From: Pseudomonadota bacterium
GTDB lineage: Bacteria > Pseudomonadota > Alphaproteobacteria > Rhizobiales > Aestuariivirgaceae
NCBI GenBank assembly: GCA_020161855.1
Contig: JAIUNJ010000003.1
Location: forward strand, 62,001-126,000
Reading direction: 5' to 3'
Length of the DNA stretch: 64,000 bases
In this document: positions 15,905-24,893 of the stretch, piece by piece
Layout: every line of letters begins with the position of its first letter
Position numbering within the stretch: position 1 is the first letter of the stretch
Position numbers and translations under genes: made by a program
The notes under the pieces: generated by a model
What the model was told of the DNA's origin: nothing
The model's input: the letters and a program-made list of their open reading frames with translations, nothing else
Database searches by the model: none

Positions 15905-16627
15905 ATGGCCACGAGTTCATTCGTCTCGCTCTCCGGGCAGCTTGCGCTGGATCGCAGGCTGTCCACCATCGCCAACAACATCGCCAATGCCAAGACAGCA
16001 GGATACAGGGCCAGCGGGGTGAATTTCGGTCCCATCGTCTCAAGCACCGCTCCCTTTGAGACGGTCTTTGCATCGGCTGGCGGCAATCATATCAACATGG
16101 CGTCCGGTGCATTTGCGCGCACCAGCAATGCGCTTGATGTGGCCATTCAGGGCGAAGGTTTCTTTGCCATCCAATCGCCCACTGGCACCTACTATTCGCG
16201 CGACGGACGCCTGTCGCTGACCGAAGCCGGAGAACTCGTGAACACGCTCGGTCATCAGGTGATGGACGCAGGTGGCGCGCCGATTTCCCTCGATCCCAAG
16301 GCGGGGCCGCCCGTCATTCAGAAGGATGGCGGCATCTACCAGAACGGCCAGAAGGCTGCCCAGCTCGGCCTTTATCAGATCAACACCGCGCAGGGTTTCA
16401 CACGTTCCGAAGGCTCAGGCATCGTCCCGTCACAACCGGCGGAACTGATCACTGACTACATGCGCAATGGTGTCGCGCAGGGCTTTGTAGAGGACTCCAA
16501 CGTCAATTCCGTCACCGAGATGGTCAAGCTCATTCAGGTCACGCGCGCCTTCGAGGCCGCCAGCACCATGTCCGACAAGGTTCTCGAGTCGGAAATGGAA
16601 GCCATCCGCACCCTCGGTTCCCGTTGA
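15905..16627 (+). CDS. flgF: Flagellar rod protein FlgF
   Basis: FlgF (240 residues) is a rod protein of the FlgE/F/G family. The N-terminal rod motif LSTIANNIANAKTAGYRASG lies at about 19-38, the central domain (IQGEGFFAIQSPTGTYYSRDGRLSL) at about 80-104, and the C-terminal helix (EDSNVNSVTEMVKLIQVTRAFE) at about 198-219. It follows the DUF1217 gene by 2 bp and precedes fliI by 18 bp. Confidence 0.96.
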   Translation: MATSSFVSLSGQLALDRRLSTIANNIANAKTAGYRASGVNFGPIVSSTAPFETVFASAGGNHINMASGAFARTSNALDVAIQGEGFFAIQSPTGTYYSRDGRLSLTEAGELVNTLGHQVMDAGGAPISLDPKAGPPVIQKDGGIYQNGQKAAQLGLYQINTAQGFTRSEGSGIVPSQPAELITDYMRNGVAQGFVEDSNVNSVTEMVKLIQVTRAFEAASTMSDKVLESEMEAIRTLGSR

Positions 16628-16645
16628 TGAGGAACGCAAGGCAAG

Positions 16646-18037
16646 ATGTCATCGCTCCCCGCCAGAACTAGCGGAACTGTCCCGGCTTCGGCACCGCCCG
16701 TCAGGCAGACGATTGAAGCTTCGCTGCAAAGCTTCTCGCACTTCATTGATCGGGTGCAGAAGCCCATGGAACTGGTGAAGGTGTCGGGCCGCGTGGCCTC
16801 GGTCACCGGTTCAGGCATTGCCGTCAAGGGCCTGTCACCTTTCACAAAGGTTGGAGACTTCGTGCGGCTAGGCCTCGAACAGGACTCAGCCCTTGCCGAG
16901 GTTCTTTCAATCAATGCCAGCGAAGTCATGGTGAAGTCACTCGATAGCACCGCAGGCGTGAGGATCGGCAGCCCCGCCCAGTTTGTCGGCCCGCTGCGCT
17001 TCGCTCCTTCAAATGCCTGGCGTGGCCGGGTCATTTCCGCCCTGGCGGAGCCGCTCGATGGCCTTGGCCCCCTGGAAATGGGGCCGGAAGACATTGCCAT
17101 CACCGGCCTGCCGCCGCCCTCTATGGCCCGCGCTGCGGTCAGCCAGAGGGTGACAACAGGCGTCAAGGGCATTGATGTCTTCACACCGATCTGCCTCGGC
17201 CAGCGCGTTGGCATCTTCGCGGGTTCGGGTGTCGGCAAGTCCACGCTCATGTCGATGCTGGTGCGGGCACCGGGCTTTGATACCGCCGTCATCGCCCTCG
17301 TCGGCGAGCGCGGCCGCGAGGTCACCGAGTTTGTCCACGAGACCTTGGGCGACGCAATCAAGAAGTCTGTCGTGATCGTCTCGACGAGTGATGAATCTGC
17401 AGGCCGACGCAAGATGGTGCCACTGCTCGCAACAGCAGTGGCCGAGCACTTCCGTGACCAGGGCCAGCAGGTGCTGCTGATCATGGACTCTGTCACCCGC
17501 TACGCCCATGCCTTGCGGGAACTTGCCCTGGCTTCTGGCGAGCCGCCGGTGGCGCGAGGTTATCCACCCAGCGTTTTCGGTCTCCTGCCGCAACTTCTGG
17601 AGCGCGCCGGCCCCGGCCGCATCGGCACGGGCGCCATCACTGCCTTCTATGCCGTGCTCGTCGACGGCGACAACCACAACGAGCCTGTGGCCGACACGCT
17701 ACGTGGCATTCTCGATGGCCATATCGTCCTCAACCGGAACATCGCGGCCGCGGGGCGCTATCCGGCAATCGACATTCTTGCCTCCATCTCTCGCTTGTCA
17801 GGCAAGGCGTGGACCAATGACGAAAGAAAGATCGCCCAGGAAATGCGGCGGCTGATGAGCCGCTTCGAGGAAACCAAGGATCTTAGGGCGCTCGGCGGTT
17901 ATCAGCCGGGTGCCGATCTGGACCTGGATCGCGCCGTGGCTTTCGTGCCGAAGCTCTATGGCGCCCTGCAGCAAAGCGTCACGGAGGCGTTCTGCAGCGA
18001 TCCATTCGGGCAGGTCGCCCGGCAGACGAAGGCTTGA
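16646..18037 (+). CDS. fliI: Flagellum-specific export ATPase FliI
   Basis: FliI (463 residues) is the F1-like ATPase that delivers substrates to the flagellar export gate. Walker A (AGSGVGKSTL) is at about 191-200, and Walker B (QQVLLIMDSVTRYAHALRE) at about 270-290. The DELSD-like and SLACQARRG-equivalent C-terminal segments (ISRLSGKAWTNDERKIAQEM) are present. It shares the plus-strand unit with the DUF1217 gene and flgF. A bidirectional terminator follows the stop. Confidence 0.97.
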   Translation: MSSLPARTSGTVPASAPPVRQTIEASLQSFSHFIDRVQKPMELVKVSGRVASVTGSGIAVKGLSPFTKVGDFVRLGLEQDSALAEVLSINASEVMVKSLDSTAGVRIGSPAQFVGPLRFAPSNAWRGRVISALAEPLDGLGPLEMGPEDIAITGLPPPSMARAAVSQRVTTGVKGIDVFTPICLGQRVGIFAGSGVGKSTLMSMLVRAPGFDTAVIALVGERGREVTEFVHETLGDAIKKSVVIVSTSDESAGRRKMVPLLATAVAEHFRDQGQQVLLIMDSVTRYAHALRELALASGEPPVARGYPPSVFGLLPQLLERAGPGRIGTGAITAFYAVLVDGDNHNEPVADTLRGILDGHIVLNRNIAAAGRYPAIDILASISRLSGKAWTNDERKIAQEMRRLMSRFEETKDLRALGGYQPGADLDLDRAVAFVPKLYGALQQSVTEAFCSDPFGQVARQTKA

Positions 18038-18051
18038 GCACACAAAATGAA

Positions 18052-18076
18052 AAGGGCCTCCCCAGTGGAAGCCCTT
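18052..18076. terminator. Bidirectional terminator between fliI and ftcR
   Basis: Inverted arms AAGGGC and GCCCTT, extended by a further pair of TCC/GGA bases, form a stem in the 67-bp gap between convergent genes. The flanking A and T runs are short, but its placement supports termination of both genes. Confidence 0.7.
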
Positions 18077-18104
18077 CGCGTGTTCTCTTCAGGTATGGGC
18101 TAGA

Positions 18105-18797
18105 TCAGGCGGCCATCGCGGTGCGGCCGACAAGCTGATAGCCGAGGTAGCGCTGCGTATCGATGGGATCATAGCCCAGCTCGTTGCGCAGCTTCTTGCG
18201 CAGCTTGCTGATATGGCTCTCAACCACACACTCTTCGACATGCTCGTCGAAAACGCCGTAGACCGAGGCAAAGATCTGGGCGCGGGTCGAACGGCGGCCC
18301 TTGTTGGCTGCAAGATATTCAAGGATGCGCAGCTCACGGCGCGGAACCTGGAACACGTTAGCATTGATTTCAGGATTCCGGCCACCACCGAAGATGGTCA
18401 GGCCGTCGAGATCCCAAAGGGCCTGCTTCTGCGAACCTTCGTTACGGCGCCGGATGGCGGCAATGCGCGCGATGATCTCCCGGGCATGAACCGGCTTGCG
18501 GACGACATCATCAATGCCGGCGGCAAAGAGGCGGAGCGTCGTCTCGAGCGCTGCCACATCATTCAGGGCAATGGTCGGGACACCGGCCTTGCTCTTGATG
18601 TTCTTGGCGATCTGCACACGGTCCTCGAACTCGCCCAGCACAAGCGCATCGACAGCAGAAAGATCAACTTCAATCGTTGATTGAAACCACGATAGGAAAT
18701 CCATCGGGCTAAATGAGACAACGGAGTAGCCTTCCTTGCTGATGGAAGACTTGTAGGCCTCGGTAACGTCGTGTCTTTCGTCCACAACAACAATCAT
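18105..18797 (-). CDS. ftcR: FtcR/Rem-type flagellar response regulator with a non-standard receiver
   Basis: A 230-residue OmpR-family regulator with a receiver-like domain (about 1-115) and a winged-helix DNA-binding domain (about 130-225, RRELRILEYLAANKGRRSTRAQIFASVYG and VESHISKLRKKLRNELG). FtcR in Brucella and Rem in Sinorhizobium are known activators of flagellar genes, and the position at the end of the flagellar cluster fits. I start at the ATG at 18795-18797, which has an AGGAGA site; the frame continues upstream. The receiver keeps D6-E7 and a KP near residue 103, but the phosphoacceptor position is Gly55 (VDALVLGEF). No kinase lies nearby. Confidence 0.9.
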   Translation of the reverse strand: MIVVVDERHDVTEAYKSSISKEGYSVVSFSPMDFLSWFQSTIEVDLSAVDALVLGEFEDRVQIAKNIKSKAGVPTIALNDVAALETTLRLFAAGIDDVVRKPVHAREIIARIAAIRRRNEGSQKQALWDLDGLTIFGGGRNPEINANVFQVPRRELRILEYLAANKGRRSTRAQIFASVYGVFDEHVEECVVESHISKLRKKLRNELGYDPIDTQRYLGYQLVGRTAMAA

Positions 18798-19151
18798 GAC
18801 CGTCTCCTGATTCTCGCGAACATGCACCCCAGTGCCTTGTCCACAAGCTATCAGCGCAATGGTTAACGAAAACCTAATCATGTTGGTTTTATCATTTTAT
18901 ATCAGGTACTTAATATGAATATAGGGAATGTAGTTAACCTAAGTTAACTTATGTGATCATGATATTTTTATTGAAGTTGGAGCCATTGAGAGACGCCCGT
19001 TAAGCTCCTTCCGGCCAGTCAGCCATCTCCTGATAAGGCATGAATAATGGCTTAAGCGTCCAGCTTCCCCAAGGAGTGCAGCGTCAGCTTGCCACAAGCT
19101 CTGCAATCAAACCTTGAATCAGGATCGAATCGGCAGAAATCGGAGGCAGGC
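18798..19151. promoter_or_regulatory. AT-rich divergent gap between ftcR and the MerR-like gene
   Basis: This 354-bp stretch has no gene and is distinctly AT-rich (18870-18975) compared with its surroundings. It contains three GTTAAC hexamers: 18862-18867, 18933-18938 and 18943-18948; the last two are spaced 10 bp, resembling the repeat before the flagellins. This is the likely promoter region of ftcR on the minus strand and of the MerR-like gene on the plus strand. I cannot place -35/-10 boxes confidently. Confidence 0.55.
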
Positions 19152-19589
19152 ATGTCCGAGGACGTACAAGACCTTGAACTCAAAGAGCTTTCCATGGAAG
19201 CGAACAACCCCACTACCGGCGGTTTGAGCGATGGCGATGTCTTTCTGATTGGAGAGTTCGCCGTTGCCGTCGGTATGGAACCCAAGACAATCCGCTTCTA
19301 CGAAAAAGCTGGCCTGATGAAGCCGAAGCGTCTCGGCCGCATGCGGGTCTACCGCGCAGGCGATGTGGGCCGCCTCAAGGCCATCAAATACCTTCGCCAG
19401 ATCGGATTGCCGATCCGCCAGATCAAGACCCTGGTGGAACGTTCGGACGACTTCTCGATGAAAACGATCGCAACGCCGGAAGTTGCTGCACAGCTCTCCC
19501 GCCATCTCGAAGTCATGCATCGCAAGCACCAGGATTTTGAGAACGCCATCAAGGATCTATCGGCAAGGCTCAGCACCCAGGCGGCCTGA
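19152..19589 (+). CDS. MerR-family transcriptional regulator lacking cysteines
   Basis: A 145-residue protein with a MerR winged-helix domain at about 32-100 (FLIGEFAVAVGMEPKTIRFYEKAGLM, RMRVYRAGDVGRLKAIKYLRQIGLPI) and a C-terminal helix (about 115-140) for dimerisation. A Shine-Dalgarno GGAGG sits 5 bases before the ATG at 19152; an in-frame ATG 63 bp upstream lacks one. There is no cysteine in the product, so a metal-thiolate sensor is unlikely. The ligand is unknown. Located between ftcR and fnrN, it could serve either region. Confidence 0.85.
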   Translation: MSEDVQDLELKELSMEANNPTTGGLSDGDVFLIGEFAVAVGMEPKTIRFYEKAGLMKPKRLGRMRVYRAGDVGRLKAIKYLRQIGLPIRQIKTLVERSDDFSMKTIATPEVAAQLSRHLEVMHRKHQDFENAIKDLSARLSTQAA

Positions 19590-19616
19590 GCTTGGTTGCC
19601 TAGCCGCCGCAAGGCG

Positions 19617-19631
19617 CTGCATGTCATGCAG
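19617..19631. repeat. Perfect 15-bp palindrome between the MerR-like gene and fnrN
   Basis: CTGCATG-T-CATGCAG lies 28 bp past the MerR-like stop and about 65 bp before fnrN. The 1-nt centre rules out a normal terminator hairpin of this size, so an operator is more likely. No regulator is assigned. Confidence 0.45.
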
Positions 19632-19696
19632 TTGCCTGTGACAATACACGGCATCGCCGATGTTGCTTTGCTGCCGGACACGGCTACAAACGGGTC

Positions 19697-20434
19697 ATGG
19701 ACCGCCGTGACATCCACAACTCGGACCTGCCCCTGCTCTGCCAATCCTGTGAGGCAAGGCACAAAGGCATCTGCGGCGTGCTCTCACCGGCGCAGCTCGG
19801 TGAACTCAGCAAGCACACGGCCAAGTCATCATTCTCTGCTGAAAGTGAAATTGCCCCAGCGGGCCAGCCGGTGCTCCGGCATGCGAATATTCTCAGCGGT
19901 GTCGTCAAGCTCAGCAAACTCACGGCCGATGGCCGCCAGCAGATCGTTGGCCTGCAGTTTGCGCCGGATTTCCTGGGCCGTCCCTTCGCCCGGCAGCAGG
20001 ACACCGCGGTCGAAGCTGCAACAAACGTGCGTGTCTGTTCGTTCCCAGCCTCCGTCCTCGAGGCCATGGTGCGCCAGTCACCGGAACTTGAGCATCGATT
20101 GCATGAACAGACGCTCAAGGAGCTCGACGAGGCCCGTGACTGGATGCTGACGCTCGGCCGCAAGACAGCGGCGGAAAAAGTGGCGAGCTTTATCTATCTG
20201 ATCGCCACACACATCGATCCCGACGCGACCAAAGCCAATGCCAGGCGCTTTGAGCTTCCGCTAAAGCGCAGCGACATTGCCGATTTTCTCGGGCTGACCA
20301 TCGAAACTGTCAGCCGCCAGGTCACGAAGCTGCGCCAGGCAGGCATCATTACACTGATCAGCAACCGTGAAGTCGAAGTGCCTGACCTGGAACGCCTGAA
20401 GTCGGCCACCGAACAGGACACCGAAGGCCGCTGA
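19697..20434 (+). CDS. fnrN: FnrN-type oxygen-sensing transcription activator
   Basis: A 245-residue Crp/Fnr-family regulator. The N-terminus carries Cys15, Cys18 and Cys26 (CQSC-x7-C), and a fourth, Cys114 (VRVCSF), fits the oxygen-labile [4Fe-4S] set of FNR. An effector fold (about 30-140) is followed by a long dimer helix and a helix-turn-helix (about 195-215) with ETVSR, the recognition pattern for TTGAT-N4-ATCAA sites. A perfect such site is present at 22353-22366, between hemN/hemerythrin and ccoNOQP. FnrN is known in rhizobia to switch on fixNOQP and hemN under low oxygen. The ribosome site is weak. Confidence 0.92.
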   Translation: MDRRDIHNSDLPLLCQSCEARHKGICGVLSPAQLGELSKHTAKSSFSAESEIAPAGQPVLRHANILSGVVKLSKLTADGRQQIVGLQFAPDFLGRPFARQQDTAVEAATNVRVCSFPASVLEAMVRQSPELEHRLHEQTLKELDEARDWMLTLGRKTAAEKVASFIYLIATHIDPDATKANARRFELPLKRSDIADFLGLTIETVSRQVTKLRQAGIITLISNREVEVPDLERLKSATEQDTEGR

Positions 20435-20447
20435 CCGCCAGTGTCGA

Positions 20448-21803
20448 TCAGACCGCCTTCGAGTAACGCCGGGTTCCCACATCGAGCCAGGCATCAAAGC
20501 GCGAGGCCACAATCCGCACCAACGGCCACGCCTCCGGCGTCACCGAGAACAGGCCACATGCGATGTGGCACAGCCCATCGCGATCGAATGCCGCAATCTG
20601 CTGCGCAAAGTCCACCAGATCGTCAGCCGCCTCGCCAAAGCGCTGCCGTAGCTCTTCCAGGCTGAAGGCATAGTCGCACATCAGCCGTTCGATCACCCAG
20701 CCCCGCATGCGGTCATCGTCCGTCAGTGCCAGGCCGCGGGCCAGCGGCAGGCCGCCAGCCGAGACACGCGCCGTGTACTGCCCGGTCGCCACTTCATTCT
20801 GCAGGTAGCCGCCATGGAAGCGGCCAATCGAGGACGGTCCGAGACCGATGAGCACCGGCGCATCATCATCGGTATAGCCTTGAAAATTCCGGTGCAGGCG
20901 GCCGTCGTGCACTGCAACGGCCAGCCCATCCTGCGGCAGCGCGAAATGATCGATGCCGATGGCCTCGTAACCCGACGCCACCAGCATCTGCGCCGCCATT
21001 CGGGCATTGTCAAAGCGCGCTGCATTGTCCGGCAACTCGTCTTCCGGGATCAGCTTCTGATGCGGCTTCATCCAGGGGACATGGGCATAACCGAAGAGCG
21101 CTACACGCTCGGGCTTGAGGCTGATGACCTGCGCAATCGTGTTACGCAGGCGTTCTTCAGTCTGCAACGGCAGGCCATAAAGCGCATCGATATTGACAGA
21201 GGCCACGCCATGGGCCCGCAGCTCTCCGACCACACGCGCCGTGTCCTCATAGGACTGAAGCCGGTTGATGGCTTTCTGCACAGCCGGGTCAAAGTCCTGA
21301 ACGCCGAGGCTGGCACGCGTCAGCCCGAACTCCATCAGCGCCGCAATGCTGCCGTCCTTGATGTCCGTCGGATCGATCTCGATGCTGATTTCAGCATCGG
21401 CCATGGTAAAGGTCTGATCGAGTGCAGCCTTCAGGCGGCGAAGATCGTCCCGCGTGAGAAGGCTGGGACTGCCACCACCGAGATGAAGCTTCGAAATGCG
21501 GGCACGCAAAGGTAATCTTTCACGCCAAAGTGCGATTTCCTGCAGAAGCACATCAATGTAGGCCTTCACCGGCTCGTAGCGCAGCGTATGTTTGGTGTGG
21601 CAACCGCAAAACCAGCACAGCCGGTCACAGAAGGGGATGTGGATATAGAGCGAGATGGCATCGGCATCTCTCGCTGCATCGACAAAAGCCGATTCGAGTT
21701 TTGCGCCTTCACCGGCTGCAAAATGATTGGCGGGTGGATAGCTCGTGTAGCGCGGTACCGTGCTGTCCTGCCGCGTCAGAATGCGCCGAGCGAAGTCGCT
21801 CAT
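20448..21803 (-). CDS. hemN: Oxygen-independent coproporphyrinogen III dehydrogenase HemN
   Basis: HemN (451 residues) is a radical-SAM enzyme that makes protoporphyrinogen IX without oxygen, supplying heme when oxygen is scarce. The cluster motif is Cys59-x3-Cys63-x2-Cys66, plus Cys68 (PFCDRLCWFCGC). LGGGSPSLL (about 106-114) and GLPLQTEERLRNTIAQV (about 210-226) are typical. Its start overlaps the hemerythrin-like gene's stop by 4 bp, so both are on one transcript. It is convergent with fnrN (13 bp). Confidence 0.96.
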   Translation of the reverse strand: MSDFARRILTRQDSTVPRYTSYPPANHFAAGEGAKLESAFVDAARDADAISLYIHIPFCDRLCWFCGCHTKHTLRYEPVKAYIDVLLQEIALWRERLPLRARISKLHLGGGSPSLLTRDDLRRLKAALDQTFTMADAEISIEIDPTDIKDGSIAALMEFGLTRASLGVQDFDPAVQKAINRLQSYEDTARVVGELRAHGVASVNIDALYGLPLQTEERLRNTIAQVISLKPERVALFGYAHVPWMKPHQKLIPEDELPDNAARFDNARMAAQMLVASGYEAIGIDHFALPQDGLAVAVHDGRLHRNFQGYTDDDAPVLIGLGPSSIGRFHGGYLQNEVATGQYTARVSAGGLPLARGLALTDDDRMRGWVIERLMCDYAFSLEELRQRFGEAADDLVDFAQQIAAFDRDGLCHIACGLFSVTPEAWPLVRIVASRFDAWLDVGTRRYSKAV

Positions 21804-22312
21804 AGAGTCGCGCCCCCATCGGCCAGACGCGGCAGGAGATAATCACGCTCAAACGCGAGATGCCGCCGCAGGCCTTCGAAGAAGCCGCGCAGCATCCAGG
21901 CGAGTGATTCGACGTTGCAGCTTTTGCGGTCGGTCGCAAACTGCCGCAGCGCATGACACAGGTCTTCGGCGAACACTTCGTCGCCCATGTGCTCGAAGCG
22001 CAGGCGCTCCAGCGTTCCGGCAAGATCCGTGCTGTTGCTGGCATACCTCAATAAAACCGGATGCAACTCCTGCTCCTCAAACATGTGCGAGCGCCGCATC
22101 AGGGGCAGCACCGTCATTGCCGCCACCAGGCAATCGTGCGGATCTGCCGCGTCAGGTAATTGATCCGCAAGGGTTTCCAGCGCGTTGCAGAAACGTTCCT
22201 GCTCCTCGATATGTTGTTTCAGGACATCGGCAATGGCGCCGCGGGCGTCAGGCGCGACGCCTGACGGCGGCGATGCGGCAAAGGAAGACGATGGCTGGCT
22301 CTGTTTGCTCAT
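21800..22312 (-). CDS. Hemerythrin-like domain protein coupled to hemN
   Basis: A 170-residue helical protein. Histidine/glutamate positions on four helices fit a hemerythrin-type di-iron bundle: [11 protein letters not shown] (about 31-41), [16 protein letters not shown] (about 72-87), [10 protein letters not shown] (about 104-113) and [15 protein letters not shown] (about 149-163). The N-terminal 20 residues are polar. Such proteins bind oxygen or nitric oxide, or help repair Fe-S clusters; here the function is inferred only. It sits 40 bp from an FNR box and is translationally coupled to hemN, so it is likely induced by low oxygen. Confidence 0.85.
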   Translation of the reverse strand: MSKQSQPSSSFAASPPSGVAPDARGAIADVLKQHIEEQERFCNALETLADQLPDAADPHDCLVAAMTVLPLMRRSHMFEEQELHPVLLRYASNSTDLAGTLERLRFEHMGDEVFAEDLCHALRQFATDRKSCNVESLAWMLRGFFEGLRRHLAFERDYLLPRLADGGATL

Positions 22313-22352
22313 TGCTTATGCGACACACTGACCAATCGGGCAAAGGGCCTCA

Positions 22353-22366
22353 TTGATCTGGATCAA
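22353..22366. promoter_or_regulatory. Perfect FNR box TTGATCTGGATCAA in the hemerythrin/hemN-ccoN gap
   Basis: The sequence matches the FNR/FnrN/FixK consensus TTGAT-N4-ATCAA at every fixed position. Its centre is 47 bp from the hemerythrin-like start on one side and about 133 bp from the ccoN start on the other, so one site can serve both divergent operons. FnrN encoded at 19697 is the obvious candidate regulator. Confidence 0.93.
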
Positions 22367-22492
22367 GGCTGGGGCATTGTTGCGCTGCCACACAATGAGA
22401 CTGCCGCCACACACCCGAGCACGCAACAGTTCCCGGCGTGCGGTTCCCCCCGTGTGGCGGCAAACGAGAACTGGCTAGAAAGGTTCGCCACG

Positions 22493-24121
22493 ATGAAAAA
22501 TGGTTCAATTGCAATCGCTGTCAGCGTGGCAGCCTTTCTGGCACTTCTAGGCGCGGCACTGGGGCACGATGCCCTGTTCCGCATTCACTTCTGGATCATC
22601 TTTGCGGCCCTCGCGCTGGGTGCACTCGCGCTCTTCAGGCAGGTCAGCTTCGCACCTGCCGGCGGCGGATCAGCCGCGCTGCGCGACGATCCCAACGGCT
22701 ACATGGATGGCGTCGTGCGATACGGCGTTATCGCCACCATGTTCTGGGGTGTTGCCGGCCTGCTTGTCGGTGTCATCGCCGCGCTGCAGCTCGCCTATCC
22801 TGATCTGAACCTTCCGCCATTCCTGAACTTCGGGCGCCTCCGGCCGCTGCATACCTCGGCCGTGATCTTTGCCTTCGGCGGCAATGCCCTCATCGCCACA
22901 TCCTTCTATGTCGTGCAGCGCACCACCCGTGCCCGCCTGTGGGGCGGATTGCTGCCGTGGTTCGTGTTCTGGGGCTATCAGCTTTTCATCATCGCCGCGG
23001 CCACCGGCTATCTTCTGGGCATCACCCAGGGCCGCGAATATGCCGAGCCGGAATGGTACGTCGATATCTGGATCACCATTGTCTGGGTGTCCTATCTGCT
23101 GGTCTTCCTCGGCACGCTGGTAAAGCGCAAGGAACCGCACATCTACGTCGCCAACTGGTTCTATCTCTCTTTCATCGTCACCATTGCCATGCTGCACCTG
23201 GTGAACAATCTGGCCGTTCCCGTGTCGCCACTGGGTGTGAAGAGCTATTCCGCCTTCTCCGGCGTGCAGGACGCATTGACCCAGTGGTGGTATGGCCATA
23301 ACGCCGTCGGCTTCTTCCTCACCGCCGGCTTCCTCGGCATGATGTATTACTTCGTGCCGAAGCAGGCCAATCGCCCGGTTTACTCCTACCGGCTCTCGAT
23401 CGTGCACTTCTGGTCCCTGATCTTCATGTATATCTGGGCTGGCCCGCACCATCTTCACTACACGGCGCTGCCTGACTGGGCCCAGACCCTCGGCATGGTG
23501 TTCTCCGTCATGCTCTGGATGCCCTCATGGGGCGGCATGATCAACGGCCTGATGACGCTCTCCGGCGCCTGGGACAAGCTGCGCACCGATCCCATCCTGC
23601 GCATGCTGGTGATGTCGCTCGCCTTCTACGGCATGTCGACCTTCGAAGGCCCGCTGATGTCGATCAAGGCCGTGAACTCCCTCAGCCACTATACGGACTG
23701 GACCATCGGCCATGTGCACTCCGGCGCCCTCGGCTGGGTCGGCATGGTCACCTTCGGCTCGGTCTACTTCCTTGTGCCGAAGCTCTGGGGCCGCACGCAG
23801 CTCTACAGCCTGCGCCTGGTCAACTGGCACTTCTGGCTCGCCACCCTCGGCATCGTTGTCTACGCCGCCGTGATGTGGGTCTCGGGCATCATGCAGGGCC
23901 TCATGTGGCGCGAGTATGATGACCAGGGCTTCCTCGTCTACTCCTTCGCCGAAACTACCGCCGCAATGCACCCCTACTACGTGCTGCGCGTCGTCGGTGG
24001 CCTCCTCTACCTGCTCGGCATGCTCGTCATGGTCTTCAATGTCTGGAAGACCATCCGTGGCGATGTCCGGGAGGAAATCCCGCTGGGTGCTGAAGCGCCC
24101 GCCCTGAAGCCCGCTGAATAA
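22493..24121 (+). CDS. ccoN: Cytochrome cbb3 oxidase subunit I CcoN (FixN)
   Basis: The catalytic subunit of the high-affinity cbb3 oxidase, carrying heme b and the heme b3-CuB centre. It has about 12 membrane helices in 542 residues. Metal ligands are visible: RPLHTSAV (low-spin heme), [11 protein letters not shown] and [13 protein letters not shown] (CuB), and [19 protein letters not shown] (heme ligands). I start at the ATG at 22493 (AAAGG upstream) because the product [22 protein letters not shown] matches the family's N-terminus. An in-frame GTG 39 bp upstream is possible. First gene of the ccoNOQPGHIS operon. Confidence 0.97.
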   Translation: MKNGSIAIAVSVAAFLALLGAALGHDALFRIHFWIIFAALALGALALFRQVSFAPAGGGSAALRDDPNGYMDGVVRYGVIATMFWGVAGLLVGVIAALQLAYPDLNLPPFLNFGRLRPLHTSAVIFAFGGNALIATSFYVVQRTTRARLWGGLLPWFVFWGYQLFIIAAATGYLLGITQGREYAEPEWYVDIWITIVWVSYLLVFLGTLVKRKEPHIYVANWFYLSFIVTIAMLHLVNNLAVPVSPLGVKSYSAFSGVQDALTQWWYGHNAVGFFLTAGFLGMMYYFVPKQANRPVYSYRLSIVHFWSLIFMYIWAGPHHLHYTALPDWAQTLGMVFSVMLWMPSWGGMINGLMTLSGAWDKLRTDPILRMLVMSLAFYGMSTFEGPLMSIKAVNSLSHYTDWTIGHVHSGALGWVGMVTFGSVYFLVPKLWGRTQLYSLRLVNWHFWLATLGIVVYAAVMWVSGIMQGLMWREYDDQGFLVYSFAETTAAMHPYYVLRVVGGLLYLLGMLVMVFNVWKTIRGDVREEIPLGAEAPALKPAE

Positions 24122-24135
24122 GGAGCCTGAATATC

Positions 24136-24882
24136 ATGGCATCGGACAACTCACAGGCGCTTGGCTTCCACGGCAAGATTGAGCGCAACGTCACCCTCCT
24201 CCTCGTGCTGTCGCTGCTGGTTGTGACAGTCGGCGGCATCGTGGAAATCGCCCCGCTGTTCTGGCTGCAGAATACCATCGAGAAAGTGACGGGCATGCGC
24301 CCCTACTCGCCTCTCGAGCTGGCTGGCCGCAACATCTACATCCGCGAAGGCTGTTATGTCTGCCATTCGCAGATGATCCGCCCCTTCCGTGACGAGGTGG
24401 AGCGCTACGGCCACTACAGCCTCGCCGCAGAATCCATGTACGATCATCCCTTCCAGTGGGGCTCGAAGCGCACCGGCCCGGACCTTGCCCGCGTCGGCGG
24501 CCGCTACTCGAACGACTGGCACGTGCAGCACCTGATCAATCCGCGCAATGTGGTGCCGGAGTCGGTCATGCCGCCCTACGCCTTCCTGCTCAACAACGAG
24601 CTTGATCCGAGCACCATCGCAGAGCACCTGGTCGCCAACACCTATGTCGGCGTTCCCTACACCGAGGACCAGATCAAGAGTGCCGCTGAAGACATGGCCG
24701 CGCAGGCCAATCCCGATGCGGATACTGAAGGCCTCATCGCCCGCTATCCCAAGGCTCCTGTTGGAAACTTCGATGGCGATGCAACACGCCTGACCGAGAT
24801 GGACGCCCTCGTGGCCTATCTCCAGATGCTGGGCACACTCGTCGACTTCTCGGCCTACAAGCCGGAAGAGAACGAACGCTGA
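24136..24882 (+). CDS. ccoO: Cytochrome cbb3 oxidase subunit II CcoO (FixO)
   Basis: CcoO (248 residues) is the membrane-anchored monoheme c subunit that hands electrons to CcoN. One N-terminal membrane helix (about 20-44) is followed by the heme-binding Cys73-x2-Cys76-His77 (GCYVCHSQM). An axial methionine is likely within [11 protein letters not shown] (about 135-150). It lies 14 bp after ccoN with an AGGAG site. Confidence 0.97.
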   Translation: MASDNSQALGFHGKIERNVTLLLVLSLLVVTVGGIVEIAPLFWLQNTIEKVTGMRPYSPLELAGRNIYIREGCYVCHSQMIRPFRDEVERYGHYSLAAESMYDHPFQWGSKRTGPDLARVGGRYSNDWHVQHLINPRNVVPESVMPPYAFLLNNELDPSTIAEHLVANTYVGVPYTEDQIKSAAEDMAAQANPDADTEGLIARYPKAPVGNFDGDATRLTEMDALVAYLQMLGTLVDFSAYKPEENER

Positions 24883-24893
24883 GGGAGGCTGTC

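Noticed and set aside
19632-19644. TTGCCTGTGACAA, a possible FNR box before fnrN
   Set aside because: One base too short and central half-sites do not match TTGAT/ATCAA; so fnrN autoregulation is not supported here.
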